32,347 bases of DNA from contig JAUNTQ010000031.1 in assembly GCA_030538605.1 (NCBI GenBank), positions 1-32,347 of the forward strand, read 5' to 3'. Within the stretch, counting starts at the first letter, position 1. Every line of letters begins with the position of its first letter. Positions 8,393 to 16,045 of this stretch are shown piece by piece. This stretch comes from Pseudomonadota bacterium. Lineage in GTDB: Bacteria; Pseudomonadota; Gammaproteobacteria; Burkholderiales; Burkholderiaceae_C. Position numbers and translations under genes: made by a program. Under the pieces are notes generated by a model that was not told where the DNA came from, ran no database searches, and saw only the letters and a program-made list of their open reading frames with translations.

Positions 8393-9982
8393 TCAGAACC
8401 CCACCGCCTGCCCGTCACGGCGCGAATCCGAAGCGCCCACGTAGCCTTCGCGCGTCTTGTAGACCATCTGCGCAGCGCCAAAGTCCAGGCTGTCCGGCGC
8501 GCCCACCGCCACGTGGTGGCCCATGCCCTGCAAGGCCTGCACCACGGCGGGCGGCAGGTGCGATTCGACGTTGACCACCGGCCCCGGCTCCACGCGAAAG
8601 CGCGGCGCGTCGCTCATGGCCTGCGGGTTCTGGCCGAAGGCCGCCAGGCGCACCATCATCTGCACGTGGCCTTGCGCCTGCATGGAGCCGCCCATCACGC
8701 CCAGCGCCATCACCGGCTGCCCGCCCCGCGTGACAAAGCCTGGAATGATGGTGTGCAGCGGCTGCTTGCGCGGCCCCACGGCGTTGACGTGCGCGGCGTC
8801 CAGGCTGAAACCCTCGCCCCGGTTGTGCAGCGCGATGCCCGTGCCCGGCACCACCACGCCCGAACCAAAGCCACGGTAGTTGGACTGGATGAACGACACC
8901 ATCGTGCCCTCTGCGTCCGCTGCGGCCAGATACACCGTGCCACCGATTTTGGGTAAACCCGCCGCTGGCGTGCTGGCGCGGCGCAGGTCGATCAACGCGG
9001 CGCGCTCGTTGAGGTAGGCCGGCTCCAAAAAAGCCGATGCCGGCACGCGCATGCTGGCCGGGTCGGCCACGTGGCGGTGCAGGTCGGCAAAGGCCAGCTT
9101 CATGGCCTCGATGCCCACGTGGTAGGCGGCGGCGCTGTCCAGGCCCATGCCCTCCAGGTCAAAGCGCTCCAGAATGCCCAGCGCGATCAGCGCCGCCAAC
9201 CCCTGCCCATTGGGCGGAATCTCGTGCAACTGGTAGCCGCGAAAGCCTTGCGCCAGCGGCGTGACCCACGACACGGCGTGCTGCGCCAGATCGTCCTCGG
9301 TCAGCAGGCCGCCGGTCTGGCGGGCAAAGTGCGCCATGCGCTCGGCCAGCGCGCCACGGTAAAAACTCTCACCGCCGCTTTCGGCAATTTGCGCCAGCGT
9401 GGCGGCCTGGTCGGCAAAGCGCCAGCGCTCGCCCGGCCCTGGCGCACGCCCGTCACGCAAGAAGGCGTCGGCAAAACCCGGCTGCTGGGCCAGCACCGGC
9501 ACCTGCGCCGCCCAGATGCGCGCGATTTGCGGCGACACCTGAAAGCCCCGCTCGGCGTAGCCGATGGCGGGCTCGAACAGGCGCTCAAAAGGCAGCCGCC
9601 CAAAACGCTGCGACAGCGCACGCCAGCCCGCCACCTGCCCCGGCACGGTGACCGTGTCCCAGCCGGTCTTGGGCATTTGTGTGTACTGGGCGAAATGCCC
9701 GGGCGTCCAGCCGGCGGGCGAGCGGCCGCTGGCGTTCAGGCCGTGCAGCTCGCCCTTGTGCCACACCAGTGCGAACAAATCACCGCCAATGCCGTTCATC
9801 ACCGGCTCGACCACCGTGAGCGCGATGGCGGTGGCCAGCGCGGCATCCACCGCGTTGCCGCCGCCCAGCAGCATGCGCAGGCCCGCCTGTGCGGCCAGCG
9901 GCTGGCCGGTGGCCACCACGTTGTCGGCCAGCACGGGCATGCGTTGCGAGGGGTAGGGAAAGCGCCAGTCGAAATCGGGCAT
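8393..9982 (-). CDS. Gamma-glutamyltransferase-family protein without signal peptide
   Basis: A 529-residue member of the self-processing gamma-glutamyltranspeptidase (Ntn-hydrolase) family, which hydrolyses or transfers gamma-glutamyl groups. The likely processing site and catalytic nucleophile is T349 in KIGGTVYLAAAD. The N-terminal segment GGGNAVDAALATAIALTVVEP and the C-terminal MALGVMGGSMQAQGH are family hallmarks. There is no export signal, unlike the periplasmic Ggt of E. coli, so it probably acts in the cytoplasm. It is the last gene of the gabT / Bug / GGT operon. It could release glutamate from an imported gamma-glutamyl compound, a job done by PuuD in E. coli putrescine breakdown. 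The substrate is inferred only from context. Confidence 0.88.
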   Translation of the reverse strand: MPDFDWRFPYPSQRMPVLADNVVATGQPLAAQAGLRMLLGGGNAVDAALATAIALTVVEPVMNGIGGDLFALVWHKGELHGLNASGRSPAGWTPGHFAQYTQMPKTGWDTVTVPGQVAGWRALSQRFGRLPFERLFEPAIGYAERGFQVSPQIARIWAAQVPVLAQQPGFADAFLRDGRAPGPGERWRFADQAATLAQIAESGGESFYRGALAERMAHFARQTGGLLTEDDLAQHAVSWVTPLAQGFRGYQLHEIPPNGQGLAALIALGILERFDLEGMGLDSAAAYHVGIEAMKLAFADLHRHVADPASMRVPASAFLEPAYLNERAALIDLRRASTPAAGLPKIGGTVYLAAADAEGTMVSFIQSNYRGFGSGVVVPGTGIALHNRGEGFSLDAAHVNAVGPRKQPLHTIIPGFVTRGGQPVMALGVMGGSMQAQGHVQMMVRLAAFGQNPQAMSDAPRFRVEPGPVVNVESHLPPAVVQALQGMGHHVAVGAPDSLDFGAAQMVYKTREGYVGASDSRRDGQAVGF

Positions 9983-10019
9983 GGGTCAACTCAGAAAAAA
10001 AGAAACGGTGGCAAGGAAC

Positions 10020-11009
10020 TTACTGCATGGTCACGCCCGATTGCCTGACCAGCTTTTCGGTGCGCGGAATTTCTTCTTTCACCATGGCTTCGAAATCGGC
10101 CACGCTGCCGCCACGCGGCTCAGCACCCGTGCCCGCCAGGCTGTCACGAAAGGCAGGCTCTTGCAGCAGCTGGTTGATCGAGGTGTTGAGCTGGCGCACG
10201 ATGGCGGGCGGCGTGCCCTTGGGTGCCACGATGCCGTACCACGGCGCGATGTCGTAGCCGGGGTAGCCCTGCTCGGCAATCGTCGGCACCTCGGGCGCCA
10301 GTGGCGAGCGCTGCGCGCTGGACAGGCCCAGCGCCACCAGCTTGCCCGCCTTGACGTGCGGCAGGCCCGTCATGATGGTGTCGAAGTACATCGACACCTG
10401 GCCCGACAGCAGCGCGGGAATGGCCTCGCCCGCGCCCTTGAACGGCACGTGCAGCAGGTCGATGCCCGCCTGCGCCTTGAGCAGCTCGCCCGCCAGGTGC
10501 GACGTGGTGCCCGCGCCGAAAGATGCATAGCTCAGCTTGCCGGGGTGCGCCTTGGCGTAGGCCACCATCTCGGCCAGCGTCTTGAAAGGCATCGAAGGGT
10601 GCGCCAGCAGGATGTTGGGTGTGACGGCCACCACGGCCACTTTCTCGAAGGCGTCGGGGTCGTAACTGAGCTTCTTGTACAGAAAGCGGTTGGTCACCAT
10701 GGACGCGGGGCCCGACATCAGCAGCGTGTAGCCATCGCCCGGCGCGCGCGCCGCCGCCTCGCTGCCGATCATGGCCGCCGCGCCGGGCCGGTTTTCGACG
10801 ATGAAGTTCTGCCCCAGCTTCTGGGCCAGGCCATGGCCCAACTGGCGCGTGATCTGGTCCGTCGCCGCGCCGGGAGAGAACGGCACGATCATCCGCACCG
10901 GCTGGCTGGGCCAGTCACCAGCGCCTTGCGCACCGGCCAGCGCCGCGCCCGTCAGGGCCACGGCGGCCACGCCTGTTTTGAAGATAGTCCACTGCATCGT
11001 CGGTCGCAT
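10020..11009 (-). CDS. Bug-family periplasmic solute-binding protein (TctC-like)
   Basis: A 329-residue extracytoplasmic binding protein. It has a cleavable signal peptide (MRPTMQWTIFKTGVAAVALT, cleavage near ALAGAQG) and then the Bug signature WPSQPVRMIVPFSPGAATD. Other family blocks are VENRPGAAAMIGSEAAARA and HVPFKGAGEAIPALLSGQV. Bug proteins bind small carboxylates or amino acids; many, like this one, have no transporter genes beside them. Start ATG 11009 is preceded by the Shine-Dalgarno AAGGAG seven bases upstream. It sits between gabT (25 bp) and the GGT gene (37 bp) on the same strand, so it may capture the compound those enzymes degrade. Confidence 0.93.
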   Translation of the reverse strand: MRPTMQWTIFKTGVAAVALTGAALAGAQGAGDWPSQPVRMIVPFSPGAATDQITRQLGHGLAQKLGQNFIVENRPGAAAMIGSEAAARAPGDGYTLLMSGPASMVTNRFLYKKLSYDPDAFEKVAVVAVTPNILLAHPSMPFKTLAEMVAYAKAHPGKLSYASFGAGTTSHLAGELLKAQAGIDLLHVPFKGAGEAIPALLSGQVSMYFDTIMTGLPHVKAGKLVALGLSSAQRSPLAPEVPTIAEQGYPGYDIAPWYGIVAPKGTPPAIVRQLNTSINQLLQEPAFRDSLAGTGAEPRGGSVADFEAMVKEEIPRTEKLVRQSGVTMQ

Positions 11010-11034
11010 GGTCGGTCGCTCCTTGCCAAAAAAA

Positions 11035-12312
11035 TCAGTCCGTCAACACCCGCTCCAGAATCTGCAATGCCTCGTCGAACTGCGCCTGCTCGATCGTGAG
11101 CGGATACAGAAAACGGATGACGTTGCCATGCGCACCGCAGGTCAACAGCAGCAGGCCGTGCGCCAGTGCGCGCTCTTGCACGCGCCGCGCCAGGGCGGCG
11201 TCGGGCTGGCCGGTGGCGGGGTCGACAAACTCGGCGGCCACCATCGAACCCAACCCGCGCACATCGGCCAGGCCGGGACAGCGGGCGCGCCATGCGTGCA
11301 GACGGTCGGTCAACTGGCGGCCCAGCACTTGCGCGCGTTCGCACAGCTTTTCGTCCTGCAACACGTCCAGCACCGCGTGGGCTGCGGCCACGGCCAGCGG
11401 GTGACCGGCATAGGTGCCGCCCAGCCCGCCCGGCTGGGGCGCGTCCATGACTTCGGCGCGGCCGCACACGGCCGACAGCGGCAGGCCACCCGCCAGGCTT
11501 TTGGCCAGCGTCATCAGGTCAGGGCGCACGCTGTGGTGCGACATGGCAAACACCTGGCCCGTGCGGCCAAAGCCGGTCTGGATTTCATCGGCAATCAACA
11601 GCATGCCGTGCTCGTCGCACACCGCACGCAGGCCCTGCATGAAGGCCGGCGGCGCGGGGCGAAAGCCGCCTTCGCCCTGCACCGGCTCGACGATGATGGC
11701 CGCCACGCGGCCCGGATCGATGTCGGACTGAAGCAGCCCGCGCAAGGCCGCCAGGGCCTGCGCCACATCAGCGTCTGACGCCCCGGCCGGAAACGGCGCG
11801 TGGTACACGTCGGACGGAAAAGGCCCAAACCCCACCTTGTACGGCTGCACCTTGCCCGTCAGCGCCATACCCATCAGCGTGCGGCCGTGAAAGGCGCCCG
11901 ACAACGCGATCACGCCTGGCTGTCCGGTGTGGGCGCGCGCGATCTTCACGGCGTTTTCCACCGCCTCGGCGCCGGTGGTGAACAGCGCGGTTTTCACCGG
12001 CCCGTCGATCGGCACCAGCGCGTTGAGCCGCTCGGCCAGCGCCACGTAGCTTTCATAGGGCACCACCTGATAGGCCGTGTGGGTAAAGCGCGCCAGTTGA
12101 TCGGCCACGGCCTGCACCACGCGCGGATGGCGGTGGCCGGTGTTGAGCACGGCAATGCCAGCGGCAAAGTCGATCAGCTGGCGGCCATCGGCGGCCCACA
12201 AGGTGGCGTTGTCGGCCCGCTCGGCATAAAAGTCGCACAGCACGCCCACGCCGCGCGGGGTGGCCGCCAGGCGGCGCTGTGTGGCTTGCGTCGGTTCGGC
12301 AGGGGTTTTCAT
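11035..12312 (-). CDS. gabT: 4-aminobutyrate aminotransferase-type class III aminotransferase
   Basis: A 425-residue PLP enzyme of aminotransferase class III. It would move the amino group of GABA (or a related omega-amine) to 2-oxoglutarate, giving succinate semialdehyde and glutamate. Visible landmarks are the phosphate-binding TTGAEAVENAVKIARAHTG, GAFHGRT, the ADEIQTGFGRTG block with the cofactor-binding aspartate, and the PLP lysine K271 in LAKSLAGG. I start at ATG 12312 (MKTPAEPTQATQRR); an upstream extension to 12378 would run into the divergent regulator's control region. It is the first gene of an operon with a Bug protein and a GGT-like enzyme, and is divergent from a MocR regulator. 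Related omega-aminotransferases share these motifs, so the GABA assignment is probable, not proven. Confidence 0.9.
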   Translation of the reverse strand: MKTPAEPTQATQRRLAATPRGVGVLCDFYAERADNATLWAADGRQLIDFAAGIAVLNTGHRHPRVVQAVADQLARFTHTAYQVVPYESYVALAERLNALVPIDGPVKTALFTTGAEAVENAVKIARAHTGQPGVIALSGAFHGRTLMGMALTGKVQPYKVGFGPFPSDVYHAPFPAGASDADVAQALAALRGLLQSDIDPGRVAAIIVEPVQGEGGFRPAPPAFMQGLRAVCDEHGMLLIADEIQTGFGRTGQVFAMSHHSVRPDLMTLAKSLAGGLPLSAVCGRAEVMDAPQPGGLGGTYAGHPLAVAAAHAVLDVLQDEKLCERAQVLGRQLTDRLHAWRARCPGLADVRGLGSMVAAEFVDPATGQPDAALARRVQERALAHGLLLLTCGAHGNVIRFLYPLTIEQAQFDEALQILERVLTD

Positions 12313-12377
12313 GGCCCCATTGAAGCGCGTGATGGCCCCAGAATAAAGGGCCACTTGGCATGGATTTGATGGAGCCA
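12311..12377. promoter_or_regulatory. gabT / MocR divergent control region with three direct repeats
   Basis: ATGGCCCCA occurs at 12311-12319 (overlapping the gabT start codon) and 12332-12340, 21 bp apart or two helical turns. ATGGAGCCA at 12369-12377 overlaps the Shine-Dalgarno of the regulator gene. TGGCCC (12333-12338) and GGGCCA (12348-12353) also form an inverted repeat. MocR/GabR proteins are known to bind direct repeats between divergent genes, so these are good operator candidates for both repression of gabT and autoregulation. Confidence 0.55.
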
Positions 12378-12379
12378 AT

Positions 12380-13870
12380 ATGCACTCGCTCTGCGGCGAC
12401 CTGCTGCTTCAGCGCCTGGGCTCGCTGCAGGCGGACGCCAGCGTGCCGCGCAACCGCCGTCTCTACCACTGCATTCGCGACGCCATTCTGGACACCAGCC
12501 TGGCGCCGCACACGCGCCTGCCGCCGTCGCGCGATCTGGCGCTGGAGCTGGGCGTGTCGCGCAACACCGTGCTGTTTGCCTACGACCAACTGCTGGCCGA
12601 AGGCTACGTGCGTGCCCGCCCAGGCAGCGGCACCTTCGTGGCCGCCACCGCGCCGCCTTCGGCCGCCAACCGGCGGGATGCGCCGCCCCCGCCCGCGCAA
12701 GAGTTGGCGCCGCTGTCGGCCCGGGGCAGCGCCTTGCTGGCGCAGGCATCGGCTTCGCCCGCGCAATGGGGCGCCTTCATGCCCGGCGTGCCCGACGTCA
12801 CGCGCTTTCCGCACAAGCGCTATGCGCAAATCACCGCCCGCCTGTGGCGCCAGCCCGCGCCCGATCTGCTGAGCTATGGCGCGGGCGGCGGCCTGCTGGC
12901 ACTGCGCCAGGCGCTGGCCGAGCACCTGCGCATGGCCCGCGCCGTGCAGTGCGACGCCAGCCAGATCGTGGTGACCGAAGGCATTCACCAGGCCATCGAC
13001 CTGGTGGTGCGCCTGCTGGGCACGCCCGGTGACACGGCGTGGGTCGAAGACCCGTGCTACTGGGGCATTCGCAGCCTGCTGCACATCAACGGCATCCGCA
13101 TGCTGGCGCGCCCGGTGGACGGCGAAGGCATCACCCTGCCCCACCGCGCGGCAGGCGAGCGGCAGCTGGCGCCGCGCTTCATCTTCGTCACGCCCTCGCA
13201 CCAGTACCCGCTGGGCAGCGTGATGAGCCTCACGCGCCGGCGCGCGCTGCTGGAGCACGCGCGCCGCCACGGCAGCTGGATCGTGGAAGACGACTACGAC
13301 AGCGAGTTCCGCTTTGCCGGCCAGCCCATTGCCTCCTTGCAAGGGCTGGAGCCCGAGGCACCCGTGATCTACATCGGCACCTTCAGCAAGACCCTGTACC
13401 CCGGCCTGCGCATCGGCTACATGGTGCTGCCCACGGCGCTGGCGCCGGCCTTTCGCGCCGCGCACGCCGAGCTGTACCGCGACGGCCACCTGATGACGCA
13501 GGCAGCCCTGGCCGAATTCATGCGCGCGGGCGACTACGCCGCGCACGTGCGCCGCATGCGCCTGGTCTACGCGCGCCGCCGCGCGCTGCTGCGCGATCTG
13601 ATCGTGCAGCGCCTGGGCCCCGGTGCCTGCAACCCGCACGACAGCAAGGCCGGCCTGCACCTGGTGCTGCAACTGCCGCCAGGCACCGACGACGTGGCCC
13701 TGGCACACCAGGCCGCGCAACACGGCATTCTGGTGCGCCCCCTGTCGCGCTACTACCAGCGCGCCCCGGGCGGACGCGGGCTGCTGCTGGGCTACGCCTG
13801 CGTGCCCGATGAAGACATCACCCCGGCCTTCGAGCGGCTGCTGGCCTGCACCGGCCTGGCAGCGGCTTGA
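12380..13870 (+). CDS. MocR/GabR-family PLP-dependent transcriptional regulator
   Basis: A 496-residue fusion of an N-terminal GntR-type winged helix (about residues 25-90; RLPPSRDLALELGVSRNTVL followed by the wing GYVRARPGSGTFV) and a C-terminal fold-type I aminotransferase domain. The PLP lysine is K337 in FSKTLYPGLRIGY. Such regulators sense an amine through PLP chemistry and control a divergent transaminase gene, as GabR does for gabT in Bacillus. Here the coding start is 67 bp from the start of gabT and faces away from it. Start ATG 12380 has GGAG upstream. The effector is probably GABA or the substrate of the gabT operon, by analogy only. Confidence 0.92.
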   Translation: MHSLCGDLLLQRLGSLQADASVPRNRRLYHCIRDAILDTSLAPHTRLPPSRDLALELGVSRNTVLFAYDQLLAEGYVRARPGSGTFVAATAPPSAANRRDAPPPPAQELAPLSARGSALLAQASASPAQWGAFMPGVPDVTRFPHKRYAQITARLWRQPAPDLLSYGAGGGLLALRQALAEHLRMARAVQCDASQIVVTEGIHQAIDLVVRLLGTPGDTAWVEDPCYWGIRSLLHINGIRMLARPVDGEGITLPHRAAGERQLAPRFIFVTPSHQYPLGSVMSLTRRRALLEHARRHGSWIVEDDYDSEFRFAGQPIASLQGLEPEAPVIYIGTFSKTLYPGLRIGYMVLPTALAPAFRAAHAELYRDGHLMTQAALAEFMRAGDYAAHVRRMRLVYARRRALLRDLIVQRLGPGACNPHDSKAGLHLVLQLPPGTDDVALAHQAAQHGILVRPLSRYYQRAPGGRGLLLGYACVPDEDITPAFERLLACTGLAAA

Positions 13871-13893
13871 AATGAAATGACTTCGCTTGGCTC

Positions 13894-13989
13894 AATGACC
13901 GGCGCTGACGCGCCATGACAAATGACGAAAACGCCGCACCAGCTGATGACTTGAGTCATTGGTCATGCGCTCGTTAAAGCGCGGTCATT
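13894..13989. repeat. Inverted pair of short palindromic units (AATGAC family)
   Basis: Unit A (13894-13926) reads AATGACC, hairpin GGCGC-TGAC-GCGCC, then ATGACAAATGAC. Unit B (13955-13989) is the same design on the other strand, with hairpin GCGCT-CGTTAA-AGCGC. Together they form a REP/BIME-like pair after the MocR gene. They may be remnants of a mobile palindrome or serve as a terminator. Confidence 0.6.
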
Positions 13990-14049
13990 CGTCATGCATT
14001 TCATGCCCTGCGGTTGGCGCGCCAGCCCCATGAATAACTGCAATGGCTT

Positions 14050-14127
14050 TCACCCCCGCTCCCGCGTCACCAGCGCAATGCCCAGCACCACCGGCACGAT
14101 GCCGATGAGGCCGCCCACGGCCACCCT
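14050..14127 (-). pseudogene. 3' remnant of an EamA/DMT-type transporter gene
   Basis: On the minus strand a short frame ending at TGA 14050-14052 encodes GRVAVGGLIGIVPVVLGI followed by ALVTRERG. This looks like the last membrane helix and basic tail of an EamA (drug/metabolite) transporter. Nothing upstream continues the gene; the frame runs straight into sequence that reads as a LysR fragment on the other strand. I infer a deletion removed the rest. The match is short, so the family call is tentative. Confidence 0.45.
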
Positions 14128-14524
14128 GCCGGCCGCCGACGACAAGCACGCGCCCGACACCTGGCCCGACGCGCCCCTGTGGGTGGCCGGCGGCGCCGCG
14201 CAGCGGGCCGAGGCGCAGCCCGTGTTGCCGCTGGTGCTGTTTCCGCACGGCTGCGTGTTTCGTGCGCACGCGCTGGCGCAGTTGCAGGCGCTGGGCCACC
14301 GCTGGCGACTGGCCTACAGCTGCCCCAACGTGGCGGGCGTGCTGGCTGCCGTGCAGGCGGGGCTGGGCGTGTCGCTGCTGTCGCGCCACACCTTGCCGCC
14401 GGGCCACGGCCTGCGCCTGCTGGATGCCGCCAGCGGCCTGCCCCCGCCGCCCGCCACGCGCTTGGTGCTGCGCGCCGGGCCCGAGGCCACCGGCGCCACG
14501 GCGCGCGCGGTGCTGGCGCGGTAG
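14127..14524 (+). pseudogene. 3' remnant of a LysR-type regulator gene (LrhA-like effector domain)
   Basis: The plus-strand frame to the stop at 14524 encodes the C-terminal half of a LysR substrate-binding domain: PLWVAGG, PLVLFPHGCVFRAHALAQL, then NVAGVLAAVQAGLGVSLLSR. The DNA-binding helix-turn-helix and first half of the effector domain are missing. A frame is open from 13994, giving a 176-residue ORF, but its first 45 or so residues come from antisense of the transporter remnant and do not look like protein. A gene caller would probably report it as a small hypothetical or LysR protein. I judge it non-functional. Confidence 0.7.
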
Positions 14525-14565
14525 CGCGCCCACTTGCAAGGCCAAATGCAGAATTAACCATAAAA

Positions 14566-14647
14566 GTGAGCTGCTTGCGTACGTTTTAAAACATTTTCAG
14601 ATGGTTCTATATCTAAAAGTGTTTAATAACGTACGCAAGCAGCTCAC
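14566..14647. repeat. 82-bp AT-rich palindrome, copy 3
   Basis: The outer 20 bp (14566-14585 and 14628-14647) are perfect inverted copies and identical to those of copy 1. The centre again carries the AGAT/ATCT element. It lies almost midway between the convergent ends of the LysR remnant (14524) and the thioesterase gene (14689). The right arm is followed by TTTCTTTTT and the left arm is preceded by TAAAA, so it looks like a bidirectional terminator. Confidence 0.92.
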
Positions 14648-14688
14648 TTTCTTTTTATACGCAGTGGCATCCAGCCACCGCCCAAGCG

Positions 14689-15210
14689 TCAGCCCTCATT
14701 GCCCGCCTGCCGCACCTGGGCAAAGCGCGCGTTCAGCTCGTGACGCAGCTCGCGGCGCAGTTCGGCGGCGCGCCAGCGGCGGCGCTCGTCGGGGGTGGCG
14801 GGTGCGAGCGGCGGCACGGCGGTAGGCTTGCCCTCGTCGTCCACGGCCACCATGGTGAAAAAGCAGCTGTTGGCGTGGCGCACCACCTGCTCGCGGATGC
14901 TTTCGGTGATGACCTTGATGCCCACCTCCATCGAGCTGCGCCCGGTGTAGTTGACGCTGGCCAGCAGCGTGACCAGCTCGCCCACGTGGATGGGCTGCAA
15001 GAAGGTGACCTGATCGACCGAGAGCGTGACCACATAGCGCCCGGCATAGCGCGACGCGCAGGCATAGGCCGCCTGGTCGAGCAGCTTGAGGATGGCGCCG
15101 CCGTGCACGTTGCCCGAGAAGTTGGCCATGTCGGGCGACATGAGCACCGTCATGCTGAGCTGGTGCGCGGCCTGCGTGGGCAGCGCGGGCGCGGTGGATG
15201 AATCGGTCAT
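14689..15210 (-). CDS. Hotdog-fold acyl-CoA thioesterase (YciA/ACOT-like)
   Basis: A 173-residue single-hotdog protein with the acyl-CoA thioesterase block GNVHGGAILKLLDQAAYACA (about residues 33-52) and the downstream strand SVDQVTFLQPIHVGELVTL. The HGG..K.LDQ pattern carries the usual catalytic aspartate on the long central helix. These enzymes hydrolyse acyl-CoA to free acid and CoA. Length matches the family. The C-terminal tail is rich in arginine and glutamate and is probably a helix. It runs toward palindrome copy 3, its likely terminator. The YidB gene ends 23 bp upstream of its start on the same strand. Confidence 0.9.
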   Translation of the reverse strand: MTDSSTAPALPTQAAHQLSMTVLMSPDMANFSGNVHGGAILKLLDQAAYACASRYAGRYVVTLSVDQVTFLQPIHVGELVTLLASVNYTGRSSMEVGIKVITESIREQVVRHANSCFFTMVAVDDEGKPTAVPPLAPATPDERRRWRAAELRRELRHELNARFAQVRQAGNEG

Positions 15211-15233
15211 CGCACGAGAACCCGCGCCGGCAG

Positions 15234-15932
15234 TCAGCGCCGCCCGCCCAGCAGGCTGCCGCCCATTTTCAGCAGGTCGCTCATGTCGAACTTGCCGTCG
15301 CCGTTCTGGTCCAGCACGGCGCCCAGCAAGCCACCGGCCAGGCCCCCCTGCTGCTGCACCTGCGCGTGCTCCTGCCCCAGCAGGCCACCCAGGCCGCCGG
15401 CATCGAGGTTGCCCGCGCGGGCGCGGTTGGCCAGGAACGCCATCACGATGGGCGCGAGCATTTTCAAAAGCTGTGCCGACTGGTTGCTCGACATGCCCGC
15501 CGCCTGGCCCAGCCCGGCTTCGGCGCGCGGCTGTGCGCCACCCAGGATGTGGCCGAGGATGCCGCCCGCGTCCACCTGGCGGCTGGCAGGCGCGCCCCCG
15601 CCCAGCACGCTGCCCAGCAAGCCGCCCAGGCCACCGGCTGCGCCGCCGCCCTGCGCGCCGCCACCCAGCAGCCCGCCCAGCAAGCCCCCCAGGTTGAGCG
15701 CCTGCTGTCCACCGCCTGCGGCAGCCGCGCCGTGGTCGCGCTCCAGCGCGCCCAGCAGCGCTTCGGCACCGCCGGGCTGCTGCGCGTTGCGCCCCAGCGC
15801 GCCCAGCAGCATGGGCAGCGCCGCGCCCAGCGCTTGCTGCACCTGCTCCGGATTGGCGCCCAGTTGCTGCGCCATTTGCTGCGCGGGCGCGCCTTGCAGT
15901 TGCGCCATCAGTTCATCGGCCAGGTTCGACAT
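15234..15932 (-). CDS. YidB-family (DUF937) protein with C-terminal EF-hand-like motif
   Basis: A 232-residue protein with a DUF937/YidB-type N-terminus (MSNLADELMAQLQGAPAQQM). The middle is long and very rich in Gly and Leu (repeats such as LGGLLGGLLGGG). The C-terminus has an EF-hand-like loop, DQNGDGKFDMSD (residues 208-219), with acidic or Asn side chains at loop positions 1, 3, 5, 9 and 12, so calcium binding is plausible. Start ATG 15932 has an AGGAGAG Shine-Dalgarno. YidB proteins have no settled function. The gene is divergent from the SDR gene (113 bp apart) and lies just upstream of the thioesterase gene on the same strand. Confidence 0.75.
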   Translation of the reverse strand: MSNLADELMAQLQGAPAQQMAQQLGANPEQVQQALGAALPMLLGALGRNAQQPGGAEALLGALERDHGAAAAGGGQQALNLGGLLGGLLGGGAQGGGAAGGLGGLLGSVLGGGAPASRQVDAGGILGHILGGAQPRAEAGLGQAAGMSSNQSAQLLKMLAPIVMAFLANRARAGNLDAGGLGGLLGQEHAQVQQQGGLAGGLLGAVLDQNGDGKFDMSDLLKMGGSLLGGRR

Positions 15933-16045
15933 GAATACTCTCCTTGGTTGGAACACAAAAGCACGCATGGGGTGCGTGGTGGCGACATGGTACGGGCAGC
16001 GCCCTACACTCGTGCGATTCAAAACGCCACCTGGAGACAAAGTTC

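Noticed and set aside
13994-14524. A complete 176-residue protein of unknown function
   Set aside because: The first third is antisense of a transporter remnant and the rest is the tail of a LysR effector domain, so I call it a fusion of remnants.
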